Shown piece after piece: positions 55,199 through 63,569 of a DNA stretch of 64,000 nucleotides. The position numbers and the translations under genes are program-made. Origin of the DNA: Methanobrevibacter smithii ATCC 35061 (GTDB taxonomy: Archaea; Methanobacteriota; Methanobacteria; Methanobacteriales; Methanobacteriaceae); the NCBI RefSeq assembly GCF_000016525.1, contig NC_009515.1:397001-461000 (forward strand). The letters are read 5' to 3'. The stretch's first letter is position 1; the number at the start of each line of letters is the position of its first letter. A model generated the notes under the pieces. The model was not told where the DNA came from. It worked only from the letters and a program-made list of their open reading frames with translations, and did no database searches.

Positions 55199-55957
55199 AT
55201 GACAAACCTATTTAGTTTATTCAAATTAGATCCCAATAGAAAGTATTTTCCAAAAAAAGAAGATATTAAAAAAAGAGCAATCAAAAGTTATGGAATAATC
55301 CTATTCTTAGCAATAGCTACATCTAGCATCACATGGTTAGGATTTTTCTGTTTTCTTTTTTTTGTATTTGGAACATGTGGAGTATGGATTGTGGAGTATT
55401 ATGGTGACGAATTAGATGAAAAATATGGATTGTACAACTTCGCTAATTTCAGAGGATTTTCTCTCCAAATTTTCTCATTCATGCTTCTAGGAGCATCAAC
55501 CACCTCTTTATCTGTGCTTATGATATGTTTGTGTGCTGGAGTAAATATTATAAAATCAATTTTATTAGCAATAATATTTGCACTGCCTTTTTTAGGAATA
55601 GGGCTTAAATTTAAAACATTTAACGATTCCAGTTTAGAAGAAAATGGAGAAATTGTTTATGAAGCTGGCTACGAACCTAACTACTATTGGCCAGTACTGA
55701 CTATCTGCTGCTATTTAGGATACACACAATGCCTCTACGAAACATCCATAATAAACATGGCAGGATTACTAATATCCACAACAGCATGCTTCATATGGCT
55801 AACATTCCCTGACAAAATCAACAAATGTCTGCCATTTGAAAACAGAAGCAAAAAAGGAGAAGCAATATATTTAGCAATAGCATTAATCATATTCTTCATA
55901 TTACTTTACCAATTTACTACAATCCCATTTACAGAACTTACAGGAATTACTAATTAA
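55199..55957 (+). CDS. Large polytopic membrane protein, tandem family copy 3
   Basis: 252 residues, start behind AGAGGAAT. Same layout as the gene at 53036; residues from about 95 onward are almost the same (for example KFKTFNDSSLEENGEIVYEA and FENRSKKGEAIYLAIALI), while the first 60 are more different. The DNA of the 3' part is near-identical, pointing to recent duplication or gene conversion. The small partner follows 17 bases later. Function unknown. Confidence 0.7.
   Translation: MTNLFSLFKLDPNRKYFPKKEDIKKRAIKSYGIILFLAIATSSITWLGFFCFLFFVFGTCGVWIVEYYGDELDEKYGLYNFANFRGFSLQIFSFMLLGASTTSLSVLMICLCAGVNIIKSILLAIIFALPFLGIGLKFKTFNDSSLEENGEIVYEAGYEPNYYWPVLTICCYLGYTQCLYETSIINMAGLLISTTACFIWLTFPDKINKCLPFENRSKKGEAIYLAIALIIFFILLYQFTTIPFTELTGITN
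55667..55747 (+). repeat. 81-base perfect direct repeat, copy 3
   Basis: Partner of 53498-53578. Confidence 0.9.
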
Positions 55958-55974
55958 AAAAGGAGAATTAAAAA

Positions 55975-56202
55975 ATGAATGCAAAACAAACAATAGCTAT
56001 CATTATCCCAATAGCTATTTTCATTATTAAAAAATATATCAGTCTTTATATAACTATTCCAGTTTTAATAGCCGGATGTATCATAACATATTATTTATAC
56101 GCAAAATCTGATGAAGATAAATACTTAAGAGGTGCTCTTTCACTGTACGGGTTAAATTTCTTCTTTATCATACTTGGTATTGTGCTATATTATATACTAT
56201 AA
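55975..56202 (+). CDS. Small hydrophobic partner protein, copy B
   Basis: 75 residues with an AAGGAGAA ribosome binding site. Hydrophobic segments at about 6-22, 26-44 and 56-74 flank the charged AKSDEDKYLRGALSLYGLNF, which aligns with QSKENKYLKYAMRLYMLNF of copy A. It is the last gene of the tandem family; the M50 protease gene follows with its own promoter. Confidence 0.65.
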   Translation: MNAKQTIAIIIPIAIFIIKKYISLYITIPVLIAGCIITYYLYAKSDEDKYLRGALSLYGLNFFFIILGIVLYYIL

Positions 56203-56222
56203 AAAGCAATTTACTGAAAAAA

Positions 56223-56237
56223 TTTTTATATATAAAA
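56223..56237 (+). promoter_or_regulatory. TATA box of the M50 protease gene
   Basis: TTTTTATATATAAAA is centred about 25 bases before the ATG at 56255. Transcription would therefore begin at the start codon, giving a leaderless mRNA. Confidence 0.5.
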
Positions 56238-56254
56238 TTAGATATGTAAAAACC

Positions 56255-56893
56255 ATGTTTAAATTTACAAGCAATGAAGTGAGGGACTTAATAATTTCAT
56301 TTTTCGTTATCTCACTTTCTTTTTCAATATTGTATACAGGTAGAGATTTCTCTGCAATGTACTTTATATTACCTATTGTAATGGTAGGTGTAGGTTTAGG
56401 ATTTATTCTCCATGAACTTGGACATAAATTCAGTGCAATGCATTTTGGTTACTGGTCTGAATATCAGCTCTGGCCAGTTGGTTTGATTATTGCTTTAGCC
56501 AGTTCCTTTTGCGGAATTGTATTTGCAGCTCCAGGAGCAGTTTATACTTATGCAAATTTCTTAGATGACAGAACCAATGGTATAATATCTATAGCTGGAC
56601 CGGTAGTTAATATAGTACTTGCTATTATATTCCTATTAATAGCTGCTGCAGTTTATCCAATGGCATTTTTCAGTCAAACAATGCAAATCATATTCCTTGT
56701 CTGTTCACTTGGATTTACTATTAACAGCTATTTAGCTACATTTAACTTGATTCCTATTTGGAATTTAGACGGCAGTAAAGTACTTAGATGGAATGGATTA
56801 ATCTGGATTGTTACAATTGCTATTTCAGGAATTATGACTTATCTTTCTATGACAGTAGGTGTTGAAGGCATAATAAAGATTTTAATAGGATAA
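56255..56893 (+). CDS. M50-family intramembrane metalloprotease
   Basis: 212 residues from the ATG at 56255; the frame is open upstream, but no start there is supported. About six membrane helices. The zinc motif is His53-ELG-His57 in FILHELGHKFSAMHFG, and the third ligand lies in FNLIPIWNLDGSKVL near 175. M50 proteases cut membrane-bound substrates, often to release regulators. YcaO follows six bases after the stop, so the protease gene may lead that operon. The substrate is unknown; the tandem membrane proteins just upstream are possible targets. Confidence 0.85.
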   Translation: MFKFTSNEVRDLIISFFVISLSFSILYTGRDFSAMYFILPIVMVGVGLGFILHELGHKFSAMHFGYWSEYQLWPVGLIIALASSFCGIVFAAPGAVYTYANFLDDRTNGIISIAGPVVNIVLAIIFLLIAAAVYPMAFFSQTMQIIFLVCSLGFTINSYLATFNLIPIWNLDGSKVLRWNGLIWIVTIAISGIMTYLSMTVGVEGIIKILIG

Positions 56894-56899
56894 TGGACA

Positions 56900-58099
56900 A
56901 TGGAAAATCAAGAAATAACATTTTTTAAAGGGACACACAGGGTAATACCTCCTTCAAAAACAATCGAAAACAATGAAAGCAAAACAAAAATAGCCGGAAT
57001 AACTCGTATAACTGAAATAACCCATTTGGACAGAATTGGAATTCCTGTTTTTTCAGCTATCAGACCTACTGCTCAGGATGGTGGAATAAGCATATATGGA
57101 GGTAAAGGAATTACCCCAGACCATGCTAAAGCTTCAGCTATGATGGAGGGTTTTGAAAGATACTCTGCTGAAAAGCAGGAAAGTGATGAAACTTTTATTG
57201 CAACTTTAAATGAAATAGACGGAAATTATATTGATCCTATTTCTCTAAATTTACCGAAAGATTTCAGCAAAGATTTGCTTGACACAATGAATTTGGAATG
57301 GAGCATGTCAAGAGATCTGATTTCTGGAGAAGATTACTATATTCCATCTAATGCTATATACCACCCTTATGTTCCTGAAAATAATGTTCAGGGTTTATTT
57401 AAAGGAAATACCAATGGATTAGCTTCCGGAAATATTTTAGAAGAAGCTATTTTACACGGGATTTTCGAAGTTATTGAAAGAGATGCATGGAGTATTTTTG
57501 AACTTACCCATAAAAATTCAAAACAAATCGACCTTGAAAGTATTGACAGTGACAGTATTAATCAAATTCTTAATAAATACAAAGAAAATGGAATTAACAT
57601 TAAGCTAATGGATTTAACTGCAGATGTGGGCGTTCCTACAATAGCTTCATCTGCAGACGATACTGTTTTAAAAGATGCTGGATTATTGTCTTTAGGTATT
57701 GGAACTCATCTCAATCCCGAAATAGCTGTTTTACGTGCCCTTACTGAAGTAGCTCAAAGCAGAGCAACACAAATTCAGGGTGCTCGTGAAGATACTGTAA
57801 GAGCTGATTTTGCACGTAAAGCTGGTTATGAGCGTATGAAAAGAATCAATAGCCAATATTTTGAAGACGAAGAAAATAAAATATCTTTTAGTGATATTGA
57901 AGATAAAAGCACCAATTCCATAAATCAGGACATTGAAATTGTTAAAGATGAATTAGCAAAAAACGGATTAGATAAAATATTATATGCTGATTTAACACGT
58001 CCTGAACTTGGAGTAAGCGTAGTTCGTGTTGTGATTCCTACAATGGAACTCTATTCCCTAGACAATACCCGTGCAGGAGACCGCTGTTTAAAATTTTAG
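56900..58099 (+). CDS. YcaO protein, probable McrA-glycine thioamidation enzyme
   Basis: 399 residues. YcaO nucleotide-binding features: AKASAMMEGFERYSAEKQE near 75, EEAILHGIFEVIERDAWSIF near 180, and RALTEVAQSRATQIQGARED near 280. YcaO enzymes use ATP to activate backbone amides. In methanogens, a YcaO next to TfuA converts a glycine of methyl-coenzyme M reductase to thioglycine. TfuA follows here, which supports that role over peptide-antibiotic synthesis. Confidence 0.9.
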   Translation: MENQEITFFKGTHRVIPPSKTIENNESKTKIAGITRITEITHLDRIGIPVFSAIRPTAQDGGISIYGGKGITPDHAKASAMMEGFERYSAEKQESDETFIATLNEIDGNYIDPISLNLPKDFSKDLLDTMNLEWSMSRDLISGEDYYIPSNAIYHPYVPENNVQGLFKGNTNGLASGNILEEAILHGIFEVIERDAWSIFELTHKNSKQIDLESIDSDSINQILNKYKENGINIKLMDLTADVGVPTIASSADDTVLKDAGLLSLGIGTHLNPEIAVLRALTEVAQSRATQIQGAREDTVRADFARKAGYERMKRINSQYFEDEENKISFSDIEDKSTNSINQDIEIVKDELAKNGLDKILYADLTRPELGVSVVRVVIPTMELYSLDNTRAGDRCLKF

Positions 58100-58105
58100 A
58101 TTCAT

Positions 58106-58759
58106 ATGGTTAAAATAATAATTTATACGGGTTTATCACTTTCATTTGATGAAGCAAAAGAAATATTGGATAATCACGACGATGTTGAAGTTATTTATAA
58201 AAAACCCATCAAACGTGGAGATCTTGGATTGGCCATTAAAGAACATCCTGACATTATTGGAATAATTGACGGTGTTTTTCATCAGAATTCTGCAGTTGCC
58301 CATAGAGAAATCCTAAAAGCAATTGATGAAGGAATAACTGTTGTTGGATCATCCAGTATGGGTGCCCTAAGAGCTTCAGAACTGGATACTTTAGGTATGA
58401 AAGGAATCGGTTATGTTTATGAACAGTATGCAACTGGAAAAGTAACTTCTGATGATGATGTTGCAGTTATGCTTGACAGTGAAACTTTAGAGCAGTTATC
58501 CGAGCCTTTAATCAATATGGAGTATACATTTACAAAAGCCGTAAAAGAAAATATCATTACTGAAGATGAAAAGAATGAATTGCTTTCCATTGCCAAATCC
58601 ACATTCTATCCAAAAAGAAATTATGCACAAACATTAAACAGTTCAAAATTAGATGATGATACAAAGAATCGATTAGTTACCTTTATTCGTTTTTGCGAGG
58701 ATATTAAAAAAGAGGATGCAAAATCTTTAATAAGGTATATAACACGTGTGATAGAATGA
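58106..58759 (+). CDS. TfuA-like protein, thioamidation partner of YcaO
   Basis: 217 residues. IIYTGLSLSFDEAKEIL, then IIGIIDGVFHQNSAVAHREI and VVGSSSMGALRASELDTLGM are the conserved TfuA pieces. TfuA is thought to deliver sulfide to YcaO for thioamide formation. It starts six bases after ycaO and its stop overlaps the next gene (ATGA), so all three are translationally linked. Confidence 0.9.
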   Translation: MVKIIIYTGLSLSFDEAKEILDNHDDVEVIYKKPIKRGDLGLAIKEHPDIIGIIDGVFHQNSAVAHREILKAIDEGITVVGSSSMGALRASELDTLGMKGIGYVYEQYATGKVTSDDDVAVMLDSETLEQLSEPLINMEYTFTKAVKENIITEDEKNELLSIAKSTFYPKRNYAQTLNSSKLDDDTKNRLVTFIRFCEDIKKEDAKSLIRYITRVIE

Positions 58760-59766
58760 ATCTAGATGAAAAAGTTGAAAAAGTAAAAAACACACTTAAA
58801 AATCGTAAAGTTGCAATAGCTTTTTCCGGAGGTGCAGACAGTACATTACTTGCATATCTTGCATCTGAAGTTAGTGATGACCCAATAGCTATAACTATTG
58901 ATAATCACATATTTCCTACAGGTTTTATCAAACACTGTAAAAAAACAGCTAAAGAATTTGGAATCAGACATCAGATTATTGATTTGAATTTCTACGAACA
59001 TGAAAATTTACTGGCCAATAAATCAGACAGATGTTTTGTATGCAGAGATTTAATGTATGGGAATATTAAAAAGTATGCTGAAAAAAACGGTTATGAATCT
59101 GTTTTAGACGGAAATAATATAAGCGATTTGGTTTTAGATAGACCAGGAATACTAATTACATATAAAAACAATATTGAAAGTCCTTTTATTCATGCCAAAT
59201 TAACTTCTAAAGAGATTCATGAATACTTAAACAGACACAGTATTCCATTTTCAAGATCAACTACCTGTCTTGGAACCCGACTGCCTACCAACACCAGAAT
59301 GACCAGAGAAAATATTAAACAGATCAGTGACAGTGAAGATTACATCTATAAAAAAACAGAGTGTGAAATCGTCAAAGTTCGAAATAATAATGGGCTTGCC
59401 CTATGTGAAGTTGACAATTTAAATAAAATATCAAATGAAAATACATTAAAAGAAATAAACGCTAAATTAAAATCAATAGGTTTTAAAAAAGTAGCTTTAA
59501 ATTTATCAAAAATTGATGATGATGAAAGCATTGCTGTTGACTATTCAGAGGGTAGTTTCGAATACCAGCTCCCATATACAATAAATATTGAAAATACAAA
59601 AAATCAGCTAAAAGATAAAGTAATTTCAAGCGATTCTAAAAAAATAGCTGTCAAAAATCAGATAATCTATGAAAACGGATTAATTAAAGGTAATAACTTC
59701 CAGTCAGAAGAAGAATGTTTAAATAAGTTTATGGAATTATTGCCAGATATAAGAAGAAATGTATAA
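58756..59766 (+). CDS. LarE-like ATP-dependent sulfur transferase
   Basis: 336 residues. The PP-loop is S24-GGADS-T30 (AFSGGADSTLLAYLA). Cysteines occur at 93 and 96 (DRCFVCRDL) and 171 (TTCLGTRLP). The last matches the sulfur-donating Cys of LarE; the three together match LarE forms that hold an iron-sulfur cluster and pass on its extra sulfide. The C-terminal ~70 residues (about 270-336) are longer than usual for LarE. Four-base overlap with tfuA suggests it supplies sulfur for the thioamide, which is inference. Confidence 0.82.
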   Translation: MNLDEKVEKVKNTLKNRKVAIAFSGGADSTLLAYLASEVSDDPIAITIDNHIFPTGFIKHCKKTAKEFGIRHQIIDLNFYEHENLLANKSDRCFVCRDLMYGNIKKYAEKNGYESVLDGNNISDLVLDRPGILITYKNNIESPFIHAKLTSKEIHEYLNRHSIPFSRSTTCLGTRLPTNTRMTRENIKQISDSEDYIYKKTECEIVKVRNNNGLALCEVDNLNKISNENTLKEINAKLKSIGFKKVALNLSKIDDDESIAVDYSEGSFEYQLPYTINIENTKNQLKDKVISSDSKKIAVKNQIIYENGLIKGNNFQSEEECLNKFMELLPDIRRNV

Positions 59767-59769
59767 AAC

Positions 59770-60234
59770 TTATTTGTTTTTCATTTCTTCATATTTTTTT
59801 AAAACAATATCAGGCGTTTCTATATTTTTATCAAAACTTTCAGCGAATGTGTAATTTTTTTCTTCAGGATTATCAGTGTTTCTAAAGCCCTGAAGAACTA
59901 ATTGTTTTCCGTCAATTTTAAAGCCAACACCATCAGCTTCAACTTCAATCAAATTAATTTCTATTTCAGATGCATCTTCAAGTTTTGCATCTGCCTTAAC
60001 TTCATATTTTAAATTTAAGTTTTTATGAGGCATTAGCTCATTAATGGTTCTTTTTATAACAGATTCAAAAAGTTCTAAAAATTTTACAACAGGAGGGAAA
60101 TCATTGGCCCAGTAATAAGCAAGTACTGAATTCAAGACAATTTCATGTTCAACATAATCATCTTTAAGTCTTGCTCTAACACCAACAGAATTCCCATCCA
60201 TAACTTTTATTACCAAAACTGGATTAAGAGCCAT
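59770..60234 (-). CDS. Conserved hypothetical protein
   Basis: 154 residues from the ATG at 60234, which follows GTGGTG. Soluble, mixed strands and helices, with an Asp/Glu-rich middle (EIEINLIEVEADGVGFKID). No motif is recognised. It lies 11 bases after the CBS-domain gene on the same strand and is probably cotranscribed. It converges with the LarE-like gene. Confidence 0.6.
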   Translation of the reverse strand: MALNPVLVIKVMDGNSVGVRARLKDDYVEHEIVLNSVLAYYWANDFPPVVKFLELFESVIKRTINELMPHKNLNLKYEVKADAKLEDASEIEINLIEVEADGVGFKIDGKQLVLQGFRNTDNPEEKNYTFAESFDKNIETPDIVLKKYEEMKNK

Positions 60235-60245
60235 ATACACCACAC

Positions 60246-61085
60246 TTAATCCACTAAAGCTTTAATTAAATCACTAGCTCTTACAAGCCCTATTAACTCT
60301 CCTTCCACACCAATAACTGGAATTTGTTCAATATTTAATGTTTTCATTTTTTTAGCACAGTCAGATGCTTTAGTTTTAGAATTAACTACTTCAACTTTAT
60401 GTGTACCAACATCTTCAACAAGCTTGTCAGTGAATTTTAAACAATTTTTCTCAATATATAAAACAGAAGTACTGTCCCAGGACCATTTATCTCCTTCGGT
60501 TCCTACTGTAGAACTGTGTTCACTACGTTCTGAGATAATTTCTGATTCTTCAATAAAATCAGTTTCAGTTAAAATACCCACTAATTTAGCAGAATCATTT
60601 AAAGCTAAAACAGATTTAAGACCGAACTGTTTCATAGTTTCAAATGCAACATTTAGAGGAGTTTTATACCATGTTGTTGGAACTGTAGTAATCATGAAAT
60701 TTTCAACAGGATCATCACTTTCAAGTTTAATTAATGCATTGGATACCAAATCAAAGGAAGTGATAATACCTACCAAATCACCATTATCATCAACAACAGG
60801 AACTCTCCTAACATTATTATCAATCATTTTTTTAGCTACATCCTTAACATCGTCATCAGGACTTGCAGTAACCAAATCAGTACTCATTAAAATAGCTATT
60901 TGTTCTTCATCAGGATTGACAATTAAATCTGAACGAGTTATTAATCCCACTAGCTGTTTAGTGTCACCTTTAACAACAGGAAGAACCGCTTTATCTTCTT
61001 TCCTCATTAAGTCTAAAACTTTTTCACGGTTTCCAGGAACTGAAACACTAACAACATTTTTAGACATAGCTCTTTTTACTAACAT
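60246..61085 (-). CDS. Protein with four CBS domains
   Basis: 279 residues from the ATG at 61085, after AAGGTGT; the longer open frame adds a non-conserved hydrophobic stretch that I exclude. Four CBS motifs run in two pairs: KAVLPVVKGDTKQLVGLITR, VRRVPVVDDNGDLVGIITS, KSVLALNDSAKLVGILTETD and IEQIPVIGVEGELIGLVRAS. CBS pairs bind adenosine nucleotides or S-adenosylmethionine and report energy or methyl status. There is no attached effector domain, so it likely acts on a partner. Confidence 0.88.
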   Translation of the reverse strand: MLVKRAMSKNVVSVSVPGNREKVLDLMRKEDKAVLPVVKGDTKQLVGLITRSDLIVNPDEEQIAILMSTDLVTASPDDDVKDVAKKMIDNNVRRVPVVDDNGDLVGIITSFDLVSNALIKLESDDPVENFMITTVPTTWYKTPLNVAFETMKQFGLKSVLALNDSAKLVGILTETDFIEESEIISERSEHSSTVGTEGDKWSWDSTSVLYIEKNCLKFTDKLVEDVGTHKVEVVNSKTKASDCAKKMKTLNIEQIPVIGVEGELIGLVRASDLIKALVD

Positions 61086-61140
61086 GATAAACACCTTAAA
61101 ATAGTTTATTAAAAATATAAAAAAAGGGAATGTTGAAAAA

Positions 61141-61566
61141 TTAGTGAATAACCAACACCGCACATTTAGCAGCGTTAACTACTTTTTCAGCAACACTACC
61201 CATTATAAATCTGTCAAATCCGGATTTACCAGAACTACCAATAACAATCAAATCAATGTCTTCTTCTTTAGCTACTTCCAAGATAGTTTTAGCTGGTGAA
61301 CCTTCCCTAATAATTCCATGGAATTTTATACCTGAAGTTTCATCCATTTCTTCAAATTCTTTTATATTATCTTCAGAACGTTGCTTGAGTAATTGGTTTA
61401 ATTGATATACCTCATCATCCAATGGAAGCCCGTTAACAAAATTATTTTCAGTAACACTAAGCGCATAAATATCAGCACCAGTAGTTTTAGCTAAAAATAA
61501 TGCATGTTTTTCAGCTTTTTGAGCAAATTCTGACCCATCAGTTGGGACTAATATTTTTTTGTACAT
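61141..61566 (-). CDS. Universal stress protein (UspA family)
   Basis: 141 residues from the ATG at 61566, behind GGGAGATGG. The start KKILVPTDGSEFAQKAEKHA and the nucleotide-binding IDLIVIGSSGKSGFDRFIMGSVAEKVV (in the conserved GxxGxxxxxxxGS arrangement) are typical of ATP-binding UspA proteins. It lies upstream of the CBS-domain gene with a 55-base gap. Both may sense adenylate state. Confidence 0.9.
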   Translation of the reverse strand: MYKKILVPTDGSEFAQKAEKHALFLAKTTGADIYALSVTENNFVNGLPLDDEVYQLNQLLKQRSEDNIKEFEEMDETSGIKFHGIIREGSPAKTILEVAKEEDIDLIVIGSSGKSGFDRFIMGSVAEKVVNAAKCAVLVIH

Positions 61567-61608
61567 GTTTCCATCTCCCAAGTAATTTGACTTTATGTTT
61601 TATTTATA

Positions 61609-62766
61609 TCAAACATTTTTAATATGAATATCTCTGTTCATAATATATAATATATCTTTCGTTCCACAACGATTTATAATATTTAAATAAGGATTTTTTG
61701 AATATTTTTTAGAAATAAATAAGTTTGCTTCCTGATTAACATCAATAACCTGCTTTTCAATATATCGGTTAATCTCAAAATTACAGATATTGGTTGTTGC
61801 AGTTTTCAATAAATCTTTAGGATTCAAGTAATTTTTGTAATAAACAGACATTATCTTTAAGCTGAATTCCAATTCCCTAAACAAATTAGGTGAATTCAAC
61901 ATTAAATTGTCGCTGCCCAGCAGGGGTTTGATTCCTTTAGAAAACATCTCATTTAAAGGAGCCACACCAACATTTAAAGTGGCATTAGCTCTTGGACAAA
62001 CAACAACATTTGAATTTTTAATCAATTCCAAATCATTATTTCTCGGATTTGTACAGTGAACCAGCTGATTAAAATCAGCATCCACTCCCCTTTGAATTTC
62101 AGTTTTATTGAAATCCCTTAAGGAATCGTCCTGAAGATGCATTGATTCAGCTACATGAATTGAAGATATTTTACCTGCTTTCCTACATTCAGAAGTTATT
62201 AAACTAGCTACTTCATCACTAATCTCACCAAATCCGCTTAATGCAATACCGTCAGCCAATTTTAAAAGTTTGCGAATAGCTATTTTAACTTTTCTCAAAT
62301 CAGGATTTTGCCCATAGAAACTATCGTCACGGCCAAGAATAACAGGAGTTACAGGTAAATTTTTAGAAGCCTTTCTTAAAAGCTCAACACCTTTAATTCC
62401 GCCTTCCCGATAATCAATAAAATGAGTTGTCCCTGATTCGAACATATCCCACATTGACTTTTTCATAGCATCAATTATTTCGCCGTCTTCAGCATTAGCC
62501 AGTGCTTTATGTTTAACGCCATTTGGAGGTTTGACCATTTCCCCCAATGATAATCCGTAACCTTCATCCTTAATTATGGAATCTCCAATATGAGTGTGGC
62601 CATTTAAGAAAGTTGGGCAGACAATTGAATCTGTGGCATCTATAATTTTACCTTCACAGACATCTTTAGCCATTTCTATAATTTTGCCATCATCAATGAC
62701 AATGTTTTCACGAACTGGAGTTAAATCCTCTCCCTTTAATACAATCCCATCTTTAATTGTTAACAT
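61609..62766 (-). CDS. Amidohydrolase (cytosine-deaminase-like superfamily)
   Basis: 385 residues. The N-terminal metal motif is NGHTHIGDS (His57, His59); later ligands are His in SSIHVAESM, His in LVHCTNPRNN and Asp in LLGSDNLML. The short beta-sandwich at both ends is typical of deaminase or hydrolase members acting on ring amides or amidines. The substrate is not clear. A TATA box (CTATATATAAAAC) lies about 28 bases before the ATG with no ribosome binding site, so the mRNA may be leaderless. Confidence 0.82.
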   Translation of the reverse strand: MLTIKDGIVLKGEDLTPVRENIVIDDGKIIEMAKDVCEGKIIDATDSIVCPTFLNGHTHIGDSIIKDEGYGLSLGEMVKPPNGVKHKALANAEDGEIIDAMKKSMWDMFESGTTHFIDYREGGIKGVELLRKASKNLPVTPVILGRDDSFYGQNPDLRKVKIAIRKLLKLADGIALSGFGEISDEVASLITSECRKAGKISSIHVAESMHLQDDSLRDFNKTEIQRGVDADFNQLVHCTNPRNNDLELIKNSNVVVCPRANATLNVGVAPLNEMFSKGIKPLLGSDNLMLNSPNLFRELEFSLKIMSVYYKNYLNPKDLLKTATTNICNFEINRYIEKQVIDVNQEANLFISKKYSKNPYLNIINRCGTKDILYIMNRDIHIKNV

Positions 62767-62853
62767 TAAAAAAAAGTTTTCTAATTTGTTTTATATATAG
62801 ATTACCTATTGAATGGAAAGTTTTATAAAAATATAAGAAAATATATTATTCTG

Positions 62854-63567
62854 GTGAAGGGCTATATTTTAATTAATATAAATACAACCTCAATTAACTT
62901 CAAAAAAGAAATTAGAACACTTTTTATACCTCCCAAAATATGGCCTTTACGCCTTTCTTTAAGCATAATAGGAATGATTACTATTAACTCACAAGAAATA
63001 AGATATCTTTACAGAAATATTGTAAAATCCGGAAATGTGTATCGGATAAAATATAATAATAAAGACTATGGTGAGTTTAAAAAGTTATCTGATGCTTTAT
63101 ATGAAAGAGACGCTCTTTTTTACTGTAATTTTGATTATGATTTGCTTGTTGAATCAGATTTAGAAAATAAATACGAAAATATGAAATTACCTCCTTTTCC
63201 TGAAAAAAGACCCAAAGGCCGAATCAAAGGAAGCAAAATAAATAAAGAGGAAAGAGAAGGTAAAATTCATTTTGACCATAAAAAACGGGAATTTTTTGTA
63301 CAGAAAGGAGAAACTATTTTTGGATACTATAAAAGTATGACTGAAGCTTATTACTATAAAAAAAAGCTGATGGATAATAACTGGGATATGAATGCTCTAA
63401 AAACAATGATTAGCTTAAGAATAGACATTGATAAAAAATTAGACTTAAATAAGGAATATCCTGTTAAATTAAATTATTGTCCTAAATGTAGGCGTAAATT
63501 AAAAAATAAAGAAAAAGAATGTCCATATTGTGGAATAGACATTAAAGATTATTTATATAATAATTAA
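62854..63567 (+). CDS. Hypothetical protein with C-terminal zinc ribbon
   Basis: About 237 residues if the GTG at 62854 is the start. The frame is open from an ATG at 62809, but that lies before the TTTATAAAAATATA box at ~62822; an internal ATG at 62974 is a third option. The middle (IRYLYRNIVKSGNVYRIKYN; AYYYKKKLMDNNWD) suggests two short DNA-binding-like repeats, each with a strand-turn then helix. The end has CPKCRRKLKNKEKECPYCG, a zinc ribbon. Basic overall. A regulator is possible, not shown. Converges with carB. Confidence 0.6.
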   Translation: MKGYILININTTSINFKKEIRTLFIPPKIWPLRLSLSIIGMITINSQEIRYLYRNIVKSGNVYRIKYNNKDYGEFKKLSDALYERDALFYCNFDYDLLVESDLENKYENMKLPPFPEKRPKGRIKGSKINKEEREGKIHFDHKKREFFVQKGETIFGYYKSMTEAYYYKKKLMDNNWDMNALKTMISLRIDIDKKLDLNKEYPVKLNYCPKCRRKLKNKEKECPYCGIDIKDYLYNN

Positions 63568-63569
63568 CC

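Noticed and set aside
56900-58759. YcaO/TfuA as part of a peptide-antibiotic cluster
   Set aside because: No precursor peptide with a leader, dehydrogenase or exporter is adjacent, and a YcaO-TfuA pair in a methanogen has the established role in McrA thioamidation.
61086-61163. Hydrophobic N-terminal extension of the CBS protein
   Set aside because: A strong AAGGTGT site precedes the internal ATG at 61085, and the extension is AT-rich intergenic sequence.
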